Below, piece by piece: positions 1 to 8,132 of a stretch of 64,000 nucleotides of DNA (position 1 is its first letter; each line of letters starts with the position of its first letter). Made by a program: the position numbers and the translations under genes. The stretch covers positions 62,001-126,000 of the forward strand of contig JAIYCB010000008.1 of NCBI GenBank assembly GCA_027488215.1. The letters are read 5' to 3'. The notes under the pieces are model-generated. The model made no database searches. It had not been told where the DNA came from and was given only the letters and a program-made list of their open reading frames with translations. This DNA comes from Comamonadaceae bacterium. Lineage in GTDB: Bacteria > Pseudomonadota > Gammaproteobacteria > Burkholderiales > Burkholderiaceae_C.

Positions 1-174
1 ACCCCGTCATGAGGAACCCGCCCCTTGCCCCTTCAATGACCGCCTCAACTCAAGGCAGAACACAGAAACAACCAGCAATAAAGCCACCAACAGACTCAAA
101 CAAACCCAATGCAGTTGACAGAGGAAGGGGCGGCTGACGATTTCTGGTACCCCAGCATGAGGAACCCGCCCCTT
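1..174. repeat. Direct repeat of a ~26-base element, two copies
   Basis: The 19-mer CATGAGGAACCCGCCCCTT occurs at 8-26 and again at 156-174. Both copies are preceded by ACCCC plus two variable bases, so the shared unit is about 26 bases (1-26 and 149-174). The second copy forms the loop edge and part of the right arm of a perfect hairpin at 111-188. The first copy is cut by the window edge, so its left arm, if any, cannot be seen. No coding gene is apparent in 1-231. Confidence 0.8.
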
Positions 175-188
175 CCTCTGTCAACTGC
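111..188. repeat. Perfect 23-bp inverted repeat downstream of boxB
   Basis: Bases 111-133 (starting GCAGTTGACAGAGG) are the exact reverse complement of 166-188, with a 32-base loop. The structure lies 44 bases beyond the boxB stop codon on the boxB transcript side. It could act as a terminator or mRNA-stabilising hairpin, although no long U-tract follows it. It could also be one member of a palindromic repeat family, since half of its sequence is repeated at 1-26. Confidence 0.85.
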
Positions 189-231
189 TGCCCCCAACAT
201 GGAGGCAGCAGTCGATCAAAGATTCAACGCA

Positions 232-1659
232 TCAGTTGAAGCGGACGTAATCAAAGTCCACGGGCTGACGGTTGATGCCCATGACGGGTGGCGCGATCCA
301 GTTGGCGAACTTGCCTGGCTCAACGACACGGCCCATCAGGCTGGCCACATACGCACGGTCTTCGTTGGTCGGCAACCACTCGCCCACTTGCGCCATCCAC
401 TGTTCGTCGGTCACCACACGGCCATCGGGCGTGATTTTGGAGCCAGACAAGGAGCCGATGTTGCGGTGGAACGCCTTGTGAGGGGCGGTCAGCGTGAAAG
501 GAATGCCCGCTTTGCTGATCACACGGTTCCAACGGTCGATGCCGCCCTTGGAATCGGTGATGTAGTCGTCGCGCAGCACTTCGTTCAAAGCGTTGAGCAT
601 CGGCACTTCTTTTTCGATCAGCTTGCCGTCTTCAACGGACAAGATCTTGTAGCTGTTGCCCTTCAAGACGTGGTCATCGTTGCGTTTGCCTTCTTCGTAA
701 CGGCCCTTGAGGCCCGAGCTGTAGAAGGTCGCAGCGTTCGACGACTCGTCGGCACCGAACAAGTCGATGGTCACCGAGAAGTGGAAGTTGATGTAACGCT
801 GGATGGTGGGCAGGTCGATCACGCCGGCAGCACGCAGCTTGCCCACGTCGTCGGTTTTCAGCTGGTTCATCACATCGACTGTGCGCTGGATGGTGCGGCT
901 CACGCCGGACTCGCCCACGAACATGTGGTGCGCTTCTTCGGTCAACATGAACTTGGTGGTGCGGGCCAGGGGGTCGAAAGCCGACTCGGCCAAAGCGCAC
1001 AACTGGAACTTGCCGTCGCGGTCGGTGAAGTAGGTGAACATGAAGAAGGACAACCAGTCGGGGGTCTTCTCGTTGAAGGCCTGCAAGATGCGTGGGTTGT
1101 CTTCGTTGCCGCTGTTGCGCTGCAGCAATGCATCGGCTTCCTCACGGCCGTCTTTGCCGAAGTATTTGTGCAACAGGTACACCATGGCCCACAGGTGACG
1201 GCCTTCTTCGACGTTGATCTGGAACAGGTTGCGCAGGTCGTACATGCTGGGCGCGGTCAAGCCCAGGTGGCGCTGCTGCTCCACCGATGCGGGCTCGGTG
1301 TCACCTTGCGTCACGATGATGCGGCGCAGGTTGGCGCGGTGCTCGCCAGGCACGTCTTGCCAGGCTTTCTCACCGATGTGGTCACCGAAGTGGATCTTGC
1401 GGTCTTGCTCGCCAGGGTTCATGAACACGCCCCAACGGTAGTCACGCATCTTCACGTGGCCAAACTGGGCCCAGCCTTGGGGGTCCACGCTCACCGCCGT
1501 GCGCAGGTACACGTCCATGTCGGTGGAGCCTTCAGGGCCCATGTCATCCCACCAGTTGATGAAGTTGGGCTGCCATTGCTCCAAGGCGCGTTGCAAGGTG
1601 CGGTCTTCCGACAGGTTGACGTTATTGGGGATTTTTTCGCTGTAGTTGATACCGGACAT
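232..1659 (-). CDS. boxB: Benzoyl-CoA 2,3-epoxidase, subunit B (BoxB)
   Basis: This is the diiron oxygenase component of the aerobic benzoyl-CoA pathway. With the reductase BoxA it converts benzoyl-CoA to 2,3-epoxybenzoyl-CoA in the cytoplasm. The 475-residue product has the family length. Likely iron ligands are E122, the E152-x-x-H155 pair inside EEGRH, D213, and the E242-x-x-H245 pair inside EEAHH. The start at 1659 (MSGINYSEK) is chosen over an upstream in-frame start because a GGAG motif precedes it and the N terminus fits the family. It follows boxC on the same strand with a 182-base gap that holds a palindromic repeat. BoxA, its usual partner, is not in the visible part of the window. 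Confidence 0.96.
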   Translation of the reverse strand: MSGINYSEKIPNNVNLSEDRTLQRALEQWQPNFINWWDDMGPEGSTDMDVYLRTAVSVDPQGWAQFGHVKMRDYRWGVFMNPGEQDRKIHFGDHIGEKAWQDVPGEHRANLRRIIVTQGDTEPASVEQQRHLGLTAPSMYDLRNLFQINVEEGRHLWAMVYLLHKYFGKDGREEADALLQRNSGNEDNPRILQAFNEKTPDWLSFFMFTYFTDRDGKFQLCALAESAFDPLARTTKFMLTEEAHHMFVGESGVSRTIQRTVDVMNQLKTDDVGKLRAAGVIDLPTIQRYINFHFSVTIDLFGADESSNAATFYSSGLKGRYEEGKRNDDHVLKGNSYKILSVEDGKLIEKEVPMLNALNEVLRDDYITDSKGGIDRWNRVISKAGIPFTLTAPHKAFHRNIGSLSGSKITPDGRVVTDEQWMAQVGEWLPTNEDRAYVASLMGRVVEPGKFANWIAPPVMGINRQPVDFDYVRFN

Positions 1660-1742
1660 GAGAGTCTCCAAGTGGGGTGAGTAAAAAATAACTTCGTTGT
1701 TCAATGGGAAATGTCAAAGAGCGCCTGCAGCACCAGCCCTTG

Positions 1743-1812
1743 CGTCATCGCGAGCGAAGCGTGGCGATCCAGTCTGCTTGGATTGCCACGTCGCTGCGCT
1801 CCTCGCAATGAC
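1743..1812. repeat. REP-like palindromic repeat between boxB and boxC
   Basis: The segment reads GTCATCGCGAGCGAAGCG...TGGATTGCCACG...CCTCGCAATGAC. Its two ends are imperfect reverse complements, giving a long hairpin centred near 1775. A related copy lies at 6361-6447. It is an intergenic repeat of the GTCATTGCGAGG type, probably present many times in the genome. No coding capacity is seen. Confidence 0.75.
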
Positions 1813-1841
1813 CTGTTCATGTGCATGAAGCCTTTAAAACA

Positions 1842-3500
1842 TCAAACGCGGTTTTGATCGAACTGGACTTTTTCGCCCTTGCCGTAAACCTTCAAGGCAC
1901 CTTTTTCGCCGACCGCGTTGGGGCGCTGGAAGATCCAGTTCTGCCAGGCTGTGAGGCGACCGAAAATGCGGGTCAACATGTTCTCTTGCTGAGCGAAACG
2001 CAAGTTGGCCTCCAGACCTGTCAAGGCATCAGGCGACATGGCCGAGCGCTCCTCCAGAGCCAGACGGATCTCGTCACCCCAGTCGATGTCGTCAGGCGCT
2101 GCCGTCACCAGGCCCAGGGCCAAGGCGGCGTCCGCATCCAGCGCTTGGCCGATGGCGCCGCGTGCGGCTTCCATGGCGGGCACTTCTTCATAAAAGCGAC
2201 GCTGCAGGCGTGTCTGGTCATTGACCATGGGGAAGAAACCGAAATTCATCTCGTTCAACTGGATCTTGGGAGCTTTGGCTTCGTCATCTGGCAAGGCCAA
2301 CATGTAAGTGCGGTCGGCACAGAAGGCCAATTCAGCGAGTGTGCCGACAAAACATGTCCCTTCTTCGACCAAGGCAAACAAGCTGCGCGAGGTCACATCC
2401 ATGCGGGCCAGGGTGCGGCGCAGGTGGCCAATGGTTTCGCGCACCAGCCAGTGGTCTTTATGGGCTAACAAGGTCGCGTCAGACGCCAACACGGCAGCTG
2501 CGTCGCCCGCTGTCTTCAACACCCAGGTGCCGATATCGAGTTCGTTGGTGCGCATGTGCAAAATGGCGTCGTCGAGTTCGCGCACCATCTGCAGAGGCCA
2601 CCAGTTCACGCCAGCAGCTTCGATGCCGGCGATGTCGGTGGGCTGTGCCGAGACAGGGGCTTTGACGGTGAAGGTGGCGATGCGCTTGGCGCGGTCAATC
2701 TCAACACTGACGTTGGTGTAATTCAGGCTGTCGGCTGCGATGGTACGGTTCAGGGGGGTCAATGACACGCCCTTGGCACCTGCAGGTCGAATGCTGCCAG
2801 CGGCCAGCTTGGTGGCGCGCGCTTTGACCACATCCTTGAATACAGCAGGCTTGGCGATCGCATCGACCAAACGCCAGTCGACGGCCTTTTGACCACGCAC
2901 GCCTTCGACGCTGGTGCAGAAGATGTCGGCCAGGTCGTGGCGCACATGGCGCTTGTCGGTCACGCGGGTCAGACCACCGGTGCCAGGCAAGACGCCCAGC
3001 AGGGGCACTTCAGGCAAAGACACAGCCGATGAGCGGTCATCGACCAGCACGATGTCATCGCAAGCCAGGGCCAGCTCATAGCCACCGCCCGCGCAAGCGC
3101 CGTTCAGGGCGGCAACAAATTTCAGGCCGTCGTGCTTGCTGGAGTCTTCGATGCCGTTGCGGGTTTCGTTGGTGAACTTGCAGAAGTTCACTTTCCAGCC
3201 GTGGGTGGAGACACCCAGCATGAAGATGTTGGCGCCGGAGCAGAACACGCGGTCCTTCAGGCTGGTCACCACCACGGTGCGCACTTCTGGGTGCTCAAAG
3301 CGGATGCGCTGCAGCGCGTCGTGCAACTCGATGTCCACACCCAGGTCATAGCTGTTGAGCTTGAGCTTGTAGCCAGGACGGATGCCGGCGTCTTCGTTGA
3401 TGTTGATCGACAAGGTCGCGATCTCGCCATCAAAGGCCAGGTTGATGTGTTTGTATTGGGAGGGGTTGGTTTGGTAGTCAACCTGGAAAGCTTGCGTCAT
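1842..3500 (-). CDS. boxC: 2,3-epoxybenzoyl-CoA dihydrolase (BoxC)
   Basis: This crotonase-superfamily enzyme opens the epoxidised ring of 2,3-epoxybenzoyl-CoA, giving 3,4-dehydroadipyl-CoA semialdehyde and formate. The 552-residue protein has the BoxC length, with a crotonase-like segment around ALNGACAGGGYELALACDD in the first third and a second hydratase-like half. The start at 3500 (MTQAFQVDY) has GGAG about a dozen bases upstream; the longer reading frame would begin before this site without support. It is the first gene of the leftward boxC-boxB unit. Its promoter gap (3501-3660) carries two perfect TGCA-N6-TGCA motifs, so control by BoxR is likely. Confidence 0.95.
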   Translation of the reverse strand: MTQAFQVDYQTNPSQYKHINLAFDGEIATLSININEDAGIRPGYKLKLNSYDLGVDIELHDALQRIRFEHPEVRTVVVTSLKDRVFCSGANIFMLGVSTHGWKVNFCKFTNETRNGIEDSSKHDGLKFVAALNGACAGGGYELALACDDIVLVDDRSSAVSLPEVPLLGVLPGTGGLTRVTDKRHVRHDLADIFCTSVEGVRGQKAVDWRLVDAIAKPAVFKDVVKARATKLAAGSIRPAGAKGVSLTPLNRTIAADSLNYTNVSVEIDRAKRIATFTVKAPVSAQPTDIAGIEAAGVNWWPLQMVRELDDAILHMRTNELDIGTWVLKTAGDAAAVLASDATLLAHKDHWLVRETIGHLRRTLARMDVTSRSLFALVEEGTCFVGTLAELAFCADRTYMLALPDDEAKAPKIQLNEMNFGFFPMVNDQTRLQRRFYEEVPAMEAARGAIGQALDADAALALGLVTAAPDDIDWGDEIRLALEERSAMSPDALTGLEANLRFAQQENMLTRIFGRLTAWQNWIFQRPNAVGEKGALKVYGKGEKVQFDQNRV

Positions 3501-3546
3501 GTGAGTGTCTCCGTTAAGGAAGGGAATGTGGATTTCAGTCAAAATA

Positions 3547-3560
3547 TGCATTTCATTGCA
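3547..3560. promoter_or_regulatory. Candidate BoxR operator, TGCA-TTTCAT-TGCA
   Basis: A TGCA-N6-TGCA motif lies 47 bases upstream of the boxC start codon. TGCA repeats are the known recognition element of the BzdR/BoxR regulator family. Assignment to the BoxR encoded next door is inference. Confidence 0.7.
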
Positions 3561-3602
3561 TGTTGAACGGAAGTTTAGTGCAGATTACTGCTCAGCACAA
3601 TA

Positions 3603-3616
3603 TGCACTTTACTGCA
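3603..3616. promoter_or_regulatory. Candidate BoxR operator, TGCA-CTTTAC-TGCA
   Basis: This is the second perfect TGCA-N6-TGCA motif in the boxC promoter gap, with starts 56 bases apart. A degenerate copy, TGCA-GATTAC-TGCT at 3579-3592, lies between the two. Confidence 0.7.
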
Positions 3617-3660
3617 TTTTCTAAGTATTTACCCTAGGAAATAGACTTTTCTTTGATCCA

Positions 3661-4575
3661 TCAGACGGGCAACGTCAAATGCTGGCGAACCGAAGTACGC
3701 AAGGCCTCAAAGGCTTGGTCTTCACTGCGGCCACTGGTGTTGATGGCCATGTCCGCCTTGGAATAAAAGGCCGAGCGCCCCTCCAAGATGCGTTTGAGGT
3801 CTTCCATGGCCTCGCGGCTGGCGGCCATGGGCCGCATGTCGCCCTGCGCGGCCACGCGGCCCATGTGATCAGCGGCATCGGCCTGCAGCCACACCGTGGT
3901 GCAGTGCGAGAGCAACAAATTGAAATTGGCCGAATCCGACACCAAGCCGCCGGGTGTAGCAATCACCACCTCGGGGTAAATCTGAATCGCTTCTTCGAGC
4001 GCCCGACGCTCGTAACGGCGATAAGCATTGGCGCCATACAGGTTGTGGATCTCGCTGATCTGGCAACCGGCGAATTGCTCGATTTCGCGACTGAGTTCGA
4101 TGAATGGAAAACCCAGATGGTCGGCCAGCCGCTGCCCCAGCGAAGTCTTGCCCGCACCGCGTAAACCAATCAGGGCGATGCGATTTTTGCGCTCTTGCGC
4201 ATTGCCGCCTTCGCCAAACATCTCACCCAGCTGCACGCGAGCTCGGCGCAAATCGGCCTCACTGCGCTTGGACAACAACTCTCGGATCAACAGCCACTCG
4301 GGCGACGTGGTGGTCACATCGCCCAGCAACTCGGCGAGCGAACACTGCAACGCTTGAGCCACTTGCAACAGCACCAGCACCGACACGTTACCCGTGCCGT
4401 ATTCCAGGTTGGCCAGGTGCCTTTCGGAAACATCGGCGGCCAACGCCACAGCGCGGCGTGTCATGCCCTTGCGTGAACGCAACGTGCGCACCCGCTCGCC
4501 CAGCGCCTCCAGGAATGGACTGCGCTTGGTCTCCGATTCGGACGATTCCATCGATGTGGACTCTTGACTGGTCAT
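3661..4575 (-). CDS. boxR: BoxR-type regulator, HTH plus shikimate kinase-like domain
   Basis: This is the transcriptional regulator of the box genes, expected to be a repressor that responds to benzoyl-CoA. The 304-residue protein has an N-terminal XRE helix-turn-helix (about residues 25-85, including ALAADVSERHLANLE). A linker follows, then a shikimate kinase-like domain with Walker A GLRGAGKTS. This two-domain fusion is the BoxR/BzdR hallmark. A TTG codon six bases upstream could also start it; I chose the ATG at 4575 and see no strong ribosome site for either. It sits between boxC (same strand) and boxD (divergent), with TGCA-N6-TGCA motifs on both sides. Confidence 0.93.
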   Translation of the reverse strand: MTSQESTSMESSESETKRSPFLEALGERVRTLRSRKGMTRRAVALAADVSERHLANLEYGTGNVSVLVLLQVAQALQCSLAELLGDVTTTSPEWLLIRELLSKRSEADLRRARVQLGEMFGEGGNAQERKNRIALIGLRGAGKTSLGQRLADHLGFPFIELSREIEQFAGCQISEIHNLYGANAYRRYERRALEEAIQIYPEVVIATPGGLVSDSANFNLLLSHCTTVWLQADAADHMGRVAAQGDMRPMAASREAMEDLKRILEGRSAFYSKADMAINTSGRSEDQAFEALRTSVRQHLTLPV

Positions 4576-4632
4576 GTTCAACTTTTGATCAAAGGCAAGG
4601 GAAAACCCTTAATTTTCAACAAACCCAAAACA

Positions 4633-4646
4633 TGCACTTTAATGCA
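4633..4646. promoter_or_regulatory. Candidate BoxR operator, TGCA-CTTTAA-TGCA
   Basis: This is the third perfect TGCA-N6-TGCA motif, in the divergent gap between boxR and boxD. A degenerate partner, AGCA-CAATAG-TGCA, follows at 4659-4672. The site could control both boxR and the rightward boxD-bclA genes. Confidence 0.7.
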
Positions 4647-4767
4647 TACTACAGGGCAAGCACAATAGTGCATCACCTCGAGTTTACACCCCCAACTGGA
4701 CTGCAAGAACAGTTTTTTATTGCATCCCACGGCCTGCACGCCCACACCACCTTTTGGAAAGCGCCCC

Positions 4768-6339
4768 ATGACCACCGCATTGCTCCCCAACTTTTTCGCA
4801 GGCCGCTGGCAAACCGGCAGCGGCGCAGGCACGCCCCTTTTTGACCCGGTGCTGGGCACCGAACTGGCCCGCGTGTCCAACGCAGGCATCGATCTGGCCG
4901 AGGGCTTTGCCTTTGCCCGCGAGCAAGGCGGTGCCGCGTTGCGTGCCCTGAGTTACGGCCAACGTGCGGCACTGCTGAACCAAATCGTCGAGGTGCTGCA
5001 GGCCAAGCGTGATGCCTATTACGAGATCGCCACCGCCAACAGTGGCACCGTGCCCAAGGACTCAGGCGTGGACATCGACGGCGCGATCTTCACCCTGGGC
5101 TACTACGCCAAGCAGGGCGCGGCTTTGGGCGACGCCACGCTACTGCTGGATGGCGAGCGCATCCGCATGGCCAAAGACCCGACCTTCCAGACCCAGCACA
5201 TCCAGGTGCCCACACGCGGCGTGGCGCTGTTCATCAACGCCTTCAATTTCCCCAGCTGGGGCTTGTGGGAAAAAGCCGCACCGGCCTTGCTGTCGGGCGT
5301 GCCGATCATCATCAAACCCGCCACGGCCACCGCCTGGCTGACCCAGCGCATGGTCAAGGACGTGGTCGACGCTGGCGTGCTGCCCGTGGGCGCTTTGTCG
5401 GTGATTTGCGGCTCGTCCGCAGGCCTGATGGACCAGCTGCAAGCTTTTGACGTGGTGAGCTTCACCGGCTCGGCCGAGACCGGCAAGATCATCCGCAGCC
5501 ACAGCGCCGTGAGCGAGTTGTCGGTGCGCTGCAACATCGAAGCCGACAGCCTCAACTCGGCCCTGCTCTCGCCCGCCGCCACGGCCGATAGCGAAGCCTT
5601 CAAGCTGCTGGTGGCCGAAGTCGCCCGCGAGATGACGGTCAAGTCGGGCCAGAAATGTACCGCCATTCGCCGTGTCTTTGTGCCACGCGCCTTGTACCAA
5701 GCCGCAGCACAAGCCATTGGCGCGCGACTGGCCAAAACCACCGTGGGCAACCCGCGCAATGAGAACGTTCGCATGGGCGCCCTGGTGAGCCAAGAGCAAA
5801 AAGCCAGCGTGCTGGCCGGGCTGGCCCAACTCAAAACCGAAGCCACCGTTTTGTTTGACGGCAACAGCGCCGCTCTGGTCGATGCAGACGCCAACAGCGC
5901 CTGCGTAGCCCCGGTGCTGCTGGGCACCGAGTCGCCCATGACGGCCAAGGTATTGCACGCGGTCGAGGTGTTTGGCCCCGTGTCCACCCTGATGCCTTAC
6001 GACAGCATTGAAGAGGCTTACGCCATGATCCGACGCGGCGAAGGCTCGCTGGTGTGCTCGGTCTACAGCGAAGACCCGGCCTTCACCGCGCAGGCCTCGG
6101 TCGAGTTGGCCAGCAGCCACGGCCGGGTGCATGCCATTTCGCCCGATGTGGCGGCCCTGCACAGCGGTCACGGCAACGTGATGCCCATGAGCCTGCACGG
6201 CGGCCCCGGCCGCGCCGGTGGCGGCGAAGAGCTGGGCGGCCTGCGAGCACTCAACTTTTACCACCGCCGCACCTCAGTGCAAGGCAGCGCGCTGGCCCTG
6301 GATCGGCTGGCCGCGCAGGGCACCACGCTGGCGCTTTAA
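4768..6339 (+). CDS. boxD: 3,4-dehydroadipyl-CoA semialdehyde dehydrogenase (BoxD)
   Basis: This aldehyde dehydrogenase-superfamily enzyme oxidises the BoxC product to 3,4-dehydroadipyl-CoA using NADP+. The 523-residue protein resembles the aldehyde dehydrogenase half of PaaZ-type enzymes. It has the NAD(P)-binding FTGSAETGK segment and the catalytic Cys near residue 297 in SGQKCTAIRR. The start at 4768 (MTTALLPNFF) is preceded by GGAAAG; an in-frame ATG at 4720 has no comparable site. It is divergent from boxR and followed by benzoate-CoA ligase after a 184-base gap holding a palindromic repeat. Confidence 0.94.
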   Translation: MTTALLPNFFAGRWQTGSGAGTPLFDPVLGTELARVSNAGIDLAEGFAFAREQGGAALRALSYGQRAALLNQIVEVLQAKRDAYYEIATANSGTVPKDSGVDIDGAIFTLGYYAKQGAALGDATLLLDGERIRMAKDPTFQTQHIQVPTRGVALFINAFNFPSWGLWEKAAPALLSGVPIIIKPATATAWLTQRMVKDVVDAGVLPVGALSVICGSSAGLMDQLQAFDVVSFTGSAETGKIIRSHSAVSELSVRCNIEADSLNSALLSPAATADSEAFKLLVAEVAREMTVKSGQKCTAIRRVFVPRALYQAAAQAIGARLAKTTVGNPRNENVRMGALVSQEQKASVLAGLAQLKTEATVLFDGNSAALVDADANSACVAPVLLGTESPMTAKVLHAVEVFGPVSTLMPYDSIEEAYAMIRRGEGSLVCSVYSEDPAFTAQASVELASSHGRVHAISPDVAALHSGHGNVMPMSLHGGPGRAGGGEELGGLRALNFYHRRTSVQGSALALDRLAAQGTTLAL

Positions 6340-6360
6340 ACGATGACCACCGTCATTTTT

Positions 6361-6447
6361 CGTCATTGCGAGGCGCGCAGCGACGTGGCAATCTCTGATC
6401 GCCGCGCTTCTCTCGCGATGACTTACCAAGCTTCGCTCGCGATGACG
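6361..6447. repeat. REP-like palindromic repeat between boxD and bclA
   Basis: The segment begins CGTCATTGCGAGGCGCGCAG and continues GACGTGGCAATCT; the far side reads CTCTCGCGATGAC and then a second CTCGCGATGACG. It belongs to the family of the 1743-1812 element. The two ends are imperfect inverted repeats. Confidence 0.7.
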
Positions 6448-6523
6448 TGCCGCGTCATGCGCACGATGATGGTCCGATGAACGCTTGCCCCTGCTTCTAC
6501 AACGAATTCCGAGGAGATCAACC

Positions 6524-8086
6524 ATGAGCCATAGCAATCCCCCACCCGCAGACTTCAACTTTGCCCAACACCTGATCGCCACCAATGCCGGGCGTGCGGC
6601 CAAAACCGCCCTGATCGACGATGTGGGCACGCTGACCTACGGCGAGCTGACCGAGAAAATCCGCCGCTTTGCCGGCGGCCTGCAGGCCATGGGCCTGAAA
6701 CGGGAAGAGCGTGTGCTGCTGTTGATGCAAGACAGCAGCGATTGGGTTGTAGCCTTTTTGGGCTCGCTGTATGCGGGCGTCGTGCCGGTAGCGGTCAACA
6801 CCCTGCTCACGGCAGAAGACTACGCCTTCATGTTAAGCAACAGCCGGGCTCAAGCGGTGCTGGTCTCGGGTGCCTTGCTGCCCACGCTGCAAGCGGCCAT
6901 GGACTTGGTCAAGACTGAAGTCCAGCATGTGGTCGTCTCACGCCCCACAGTAGCCCTGAATCAAGGCCAATTCAGCTTGACTGACGTTGTCGCGCAAAAC
7001 AACCCCGTTCTCCCATCACAAACGCTTGCCGATGAACCCGCATTCTGGCTGTATTCGTCTGGCTCCACCGGCAAGCCCAAGGGCACGGTGCACAGCCAGG
7101 GCAACCTGTACTGGACGGCCGAACTGTACGGCAAGGGGGTGTTGAAGTTGAATGAGAGCGACACTGTGTTCTCGGCCGCCAAGTTGTTCTTTGCTTATGG
7201 TCTGGGCAATGCGCTGACATTCCCCTTGAGCGTGGGAGCCACGGTGGTGCTGATGGCCGAGCGGCCCACCCCGCAAGCCACCTTCAAACGCCTGGTCGAT
7301 CACCAACCCACTGTGTTCTACGGCGCACCCACCGGCTATGGGGGCATGCTGGCCAGCCCCGACCTGCCCACTAAAAGCCAAGTTGCCCTTCGCCTGTGCT
7401 CATCGGCCGGTGAAGCCTTGCCGCGCGACATTGCAGAACGCTGGTCTGCGCACTTTGGCTGCGACATCATCGACGGCATCGGTTCCACCGAAATGCTGCA
7501 CGTATTTTTGTCCAACCGACCCGGCGATGTTCGCTACGGCACTACAGGCAAACCGGTGCCTGGCTACGAAGTGCAGTTGCGCAACGAAGATGGCAGCGTG
7601 GTCACGGGCCACAACGAGATTGGCGACCTGTACATCCAAGGCCCGAGCAGTGCACTGATGTACTGGAACAACCGCGAGAAATCCCGCGACACCTTCCAGG
7701 GGGTGTGGACCAAGAGCGGCGACAAGTACACCCGCGACCCCGATGGCTACTACACCTACGCAGGGCGCAATGACGACATGCTCAAGGTCAGTGGCATCTA
7801 CGTCTCGCCTTTTGAGGTGGAGTCCACCCTGGTGCAACACCCTGCCATTTTGGAAGCAGCCGTTATCGGCAAGGAAGACACCGACGGCCTGACCAAAACC
7901 AAGGCCTTCATCGTGCTCAAAGCCGGACAGAGCCTGACGCAAGATGAAGTCAAAGCCTTCGTCAAGGAACGCCTGGCGCCTTACAAGTACCCGCGCTTCA
8001 TCGACTTTGTGGCCGAATTGCCCAAGACTGCCACCGGCAAGATCCAGCGCTTTCGTTTGCGCGATCTGGAAAAAGCAGCCCACTGA
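6524..8086 (+). CDS. bclA: Benzoate-CoA ligase
   Basis: This AMP-forming acyl-CoA synthetase activates benzoate to benzoyl-CoA, the entry step for the box enzymes. The 520-residue protein has the AMP-binding signature SSGSTGKPKGTVH near residue 178. It also carries the C-terminal catalytic lysine motif PKTATGKIQRF. The start at 6524 (MSHSNPPPADF) has GAGGAG seven bases upstream. Substrate assignment rests on similarity and on the box context. A terminator follows immediately. Confidence 0.93.
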   Translation: MSHSNPPPADFNFAQHLIATNAGRAAKTALIDDVGTLTYGELTEKIRRFAGGLQAMGLKREERVLLLMQDSSDWVVAFLGSLYAGVVPVAVNTLLTAEDYAFMLSNSRAQAVLVSGALLPTLQAAMDLVKTEVQHVVVSRPTVALNQGQFSLTDVVAQNNPVLPSQTLADEPAFWLYSSGSTGKPKGTVHSQGNLYWTAELYGKGVLKLNESDTVFSAAKLFFAYGLGNALTFPLSVGATVVLMAERPTPQATFKRLVDHQPTVFYGAPTGYGGMLASPDLPTKSQVALRLCSSAGEALPRDIAERWSAHFGCDIIDGIGSTEMLHVFLSNRPGDVRYGTTGKPVPGYEVQLRNEDGSVVTGHNEIGDLYIQGPSSALMYWNNREKSRDTFQGVWTKSGDKYTRDPDGYYTYAGRNDDMLKVSGIYVSPFEVESTLVQHPAILEAAVIGKEDTDGLTKTKAFIVLKAGQSLTQDEVKAFVKERLAPYKYPRFIDFVAELPKTATGKIQRFRLRDLEKAAH

Positions 8087-8092
8087 AACCAA

Positions 8093-8115
8093 AAACCGGC
8101 CGAAGCCGGTTTTTT
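8093..8115. terminator. Bidirectional rho-independent terminator, bclA/apbC
   Basis: AAACCGGC (8093-8100) pairs with GCCGGTTT (8105-8112) around a CGAA tetraloop and is followed by a T run. The opposite strand also has a T-rich tail, so it can serve both convergent genes. Confidence 0.9.
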
Positions 8116-8132
8116 GATGGGGCAAATTGCCC

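Noticed and set aside
1-231. A CRISPR fragment
   Set aside because: Only two repeat copies are seen, spacing is irregular, the repeat is part of a larger hairpin, and no cas genes are present.
109-1680. 523-codon open frame antisense to boxB
   Set aside because: It is fully antisense to a well-recognised BoxB and reads as His/Val/Gln-rich shadow sequence with no family resemblance.
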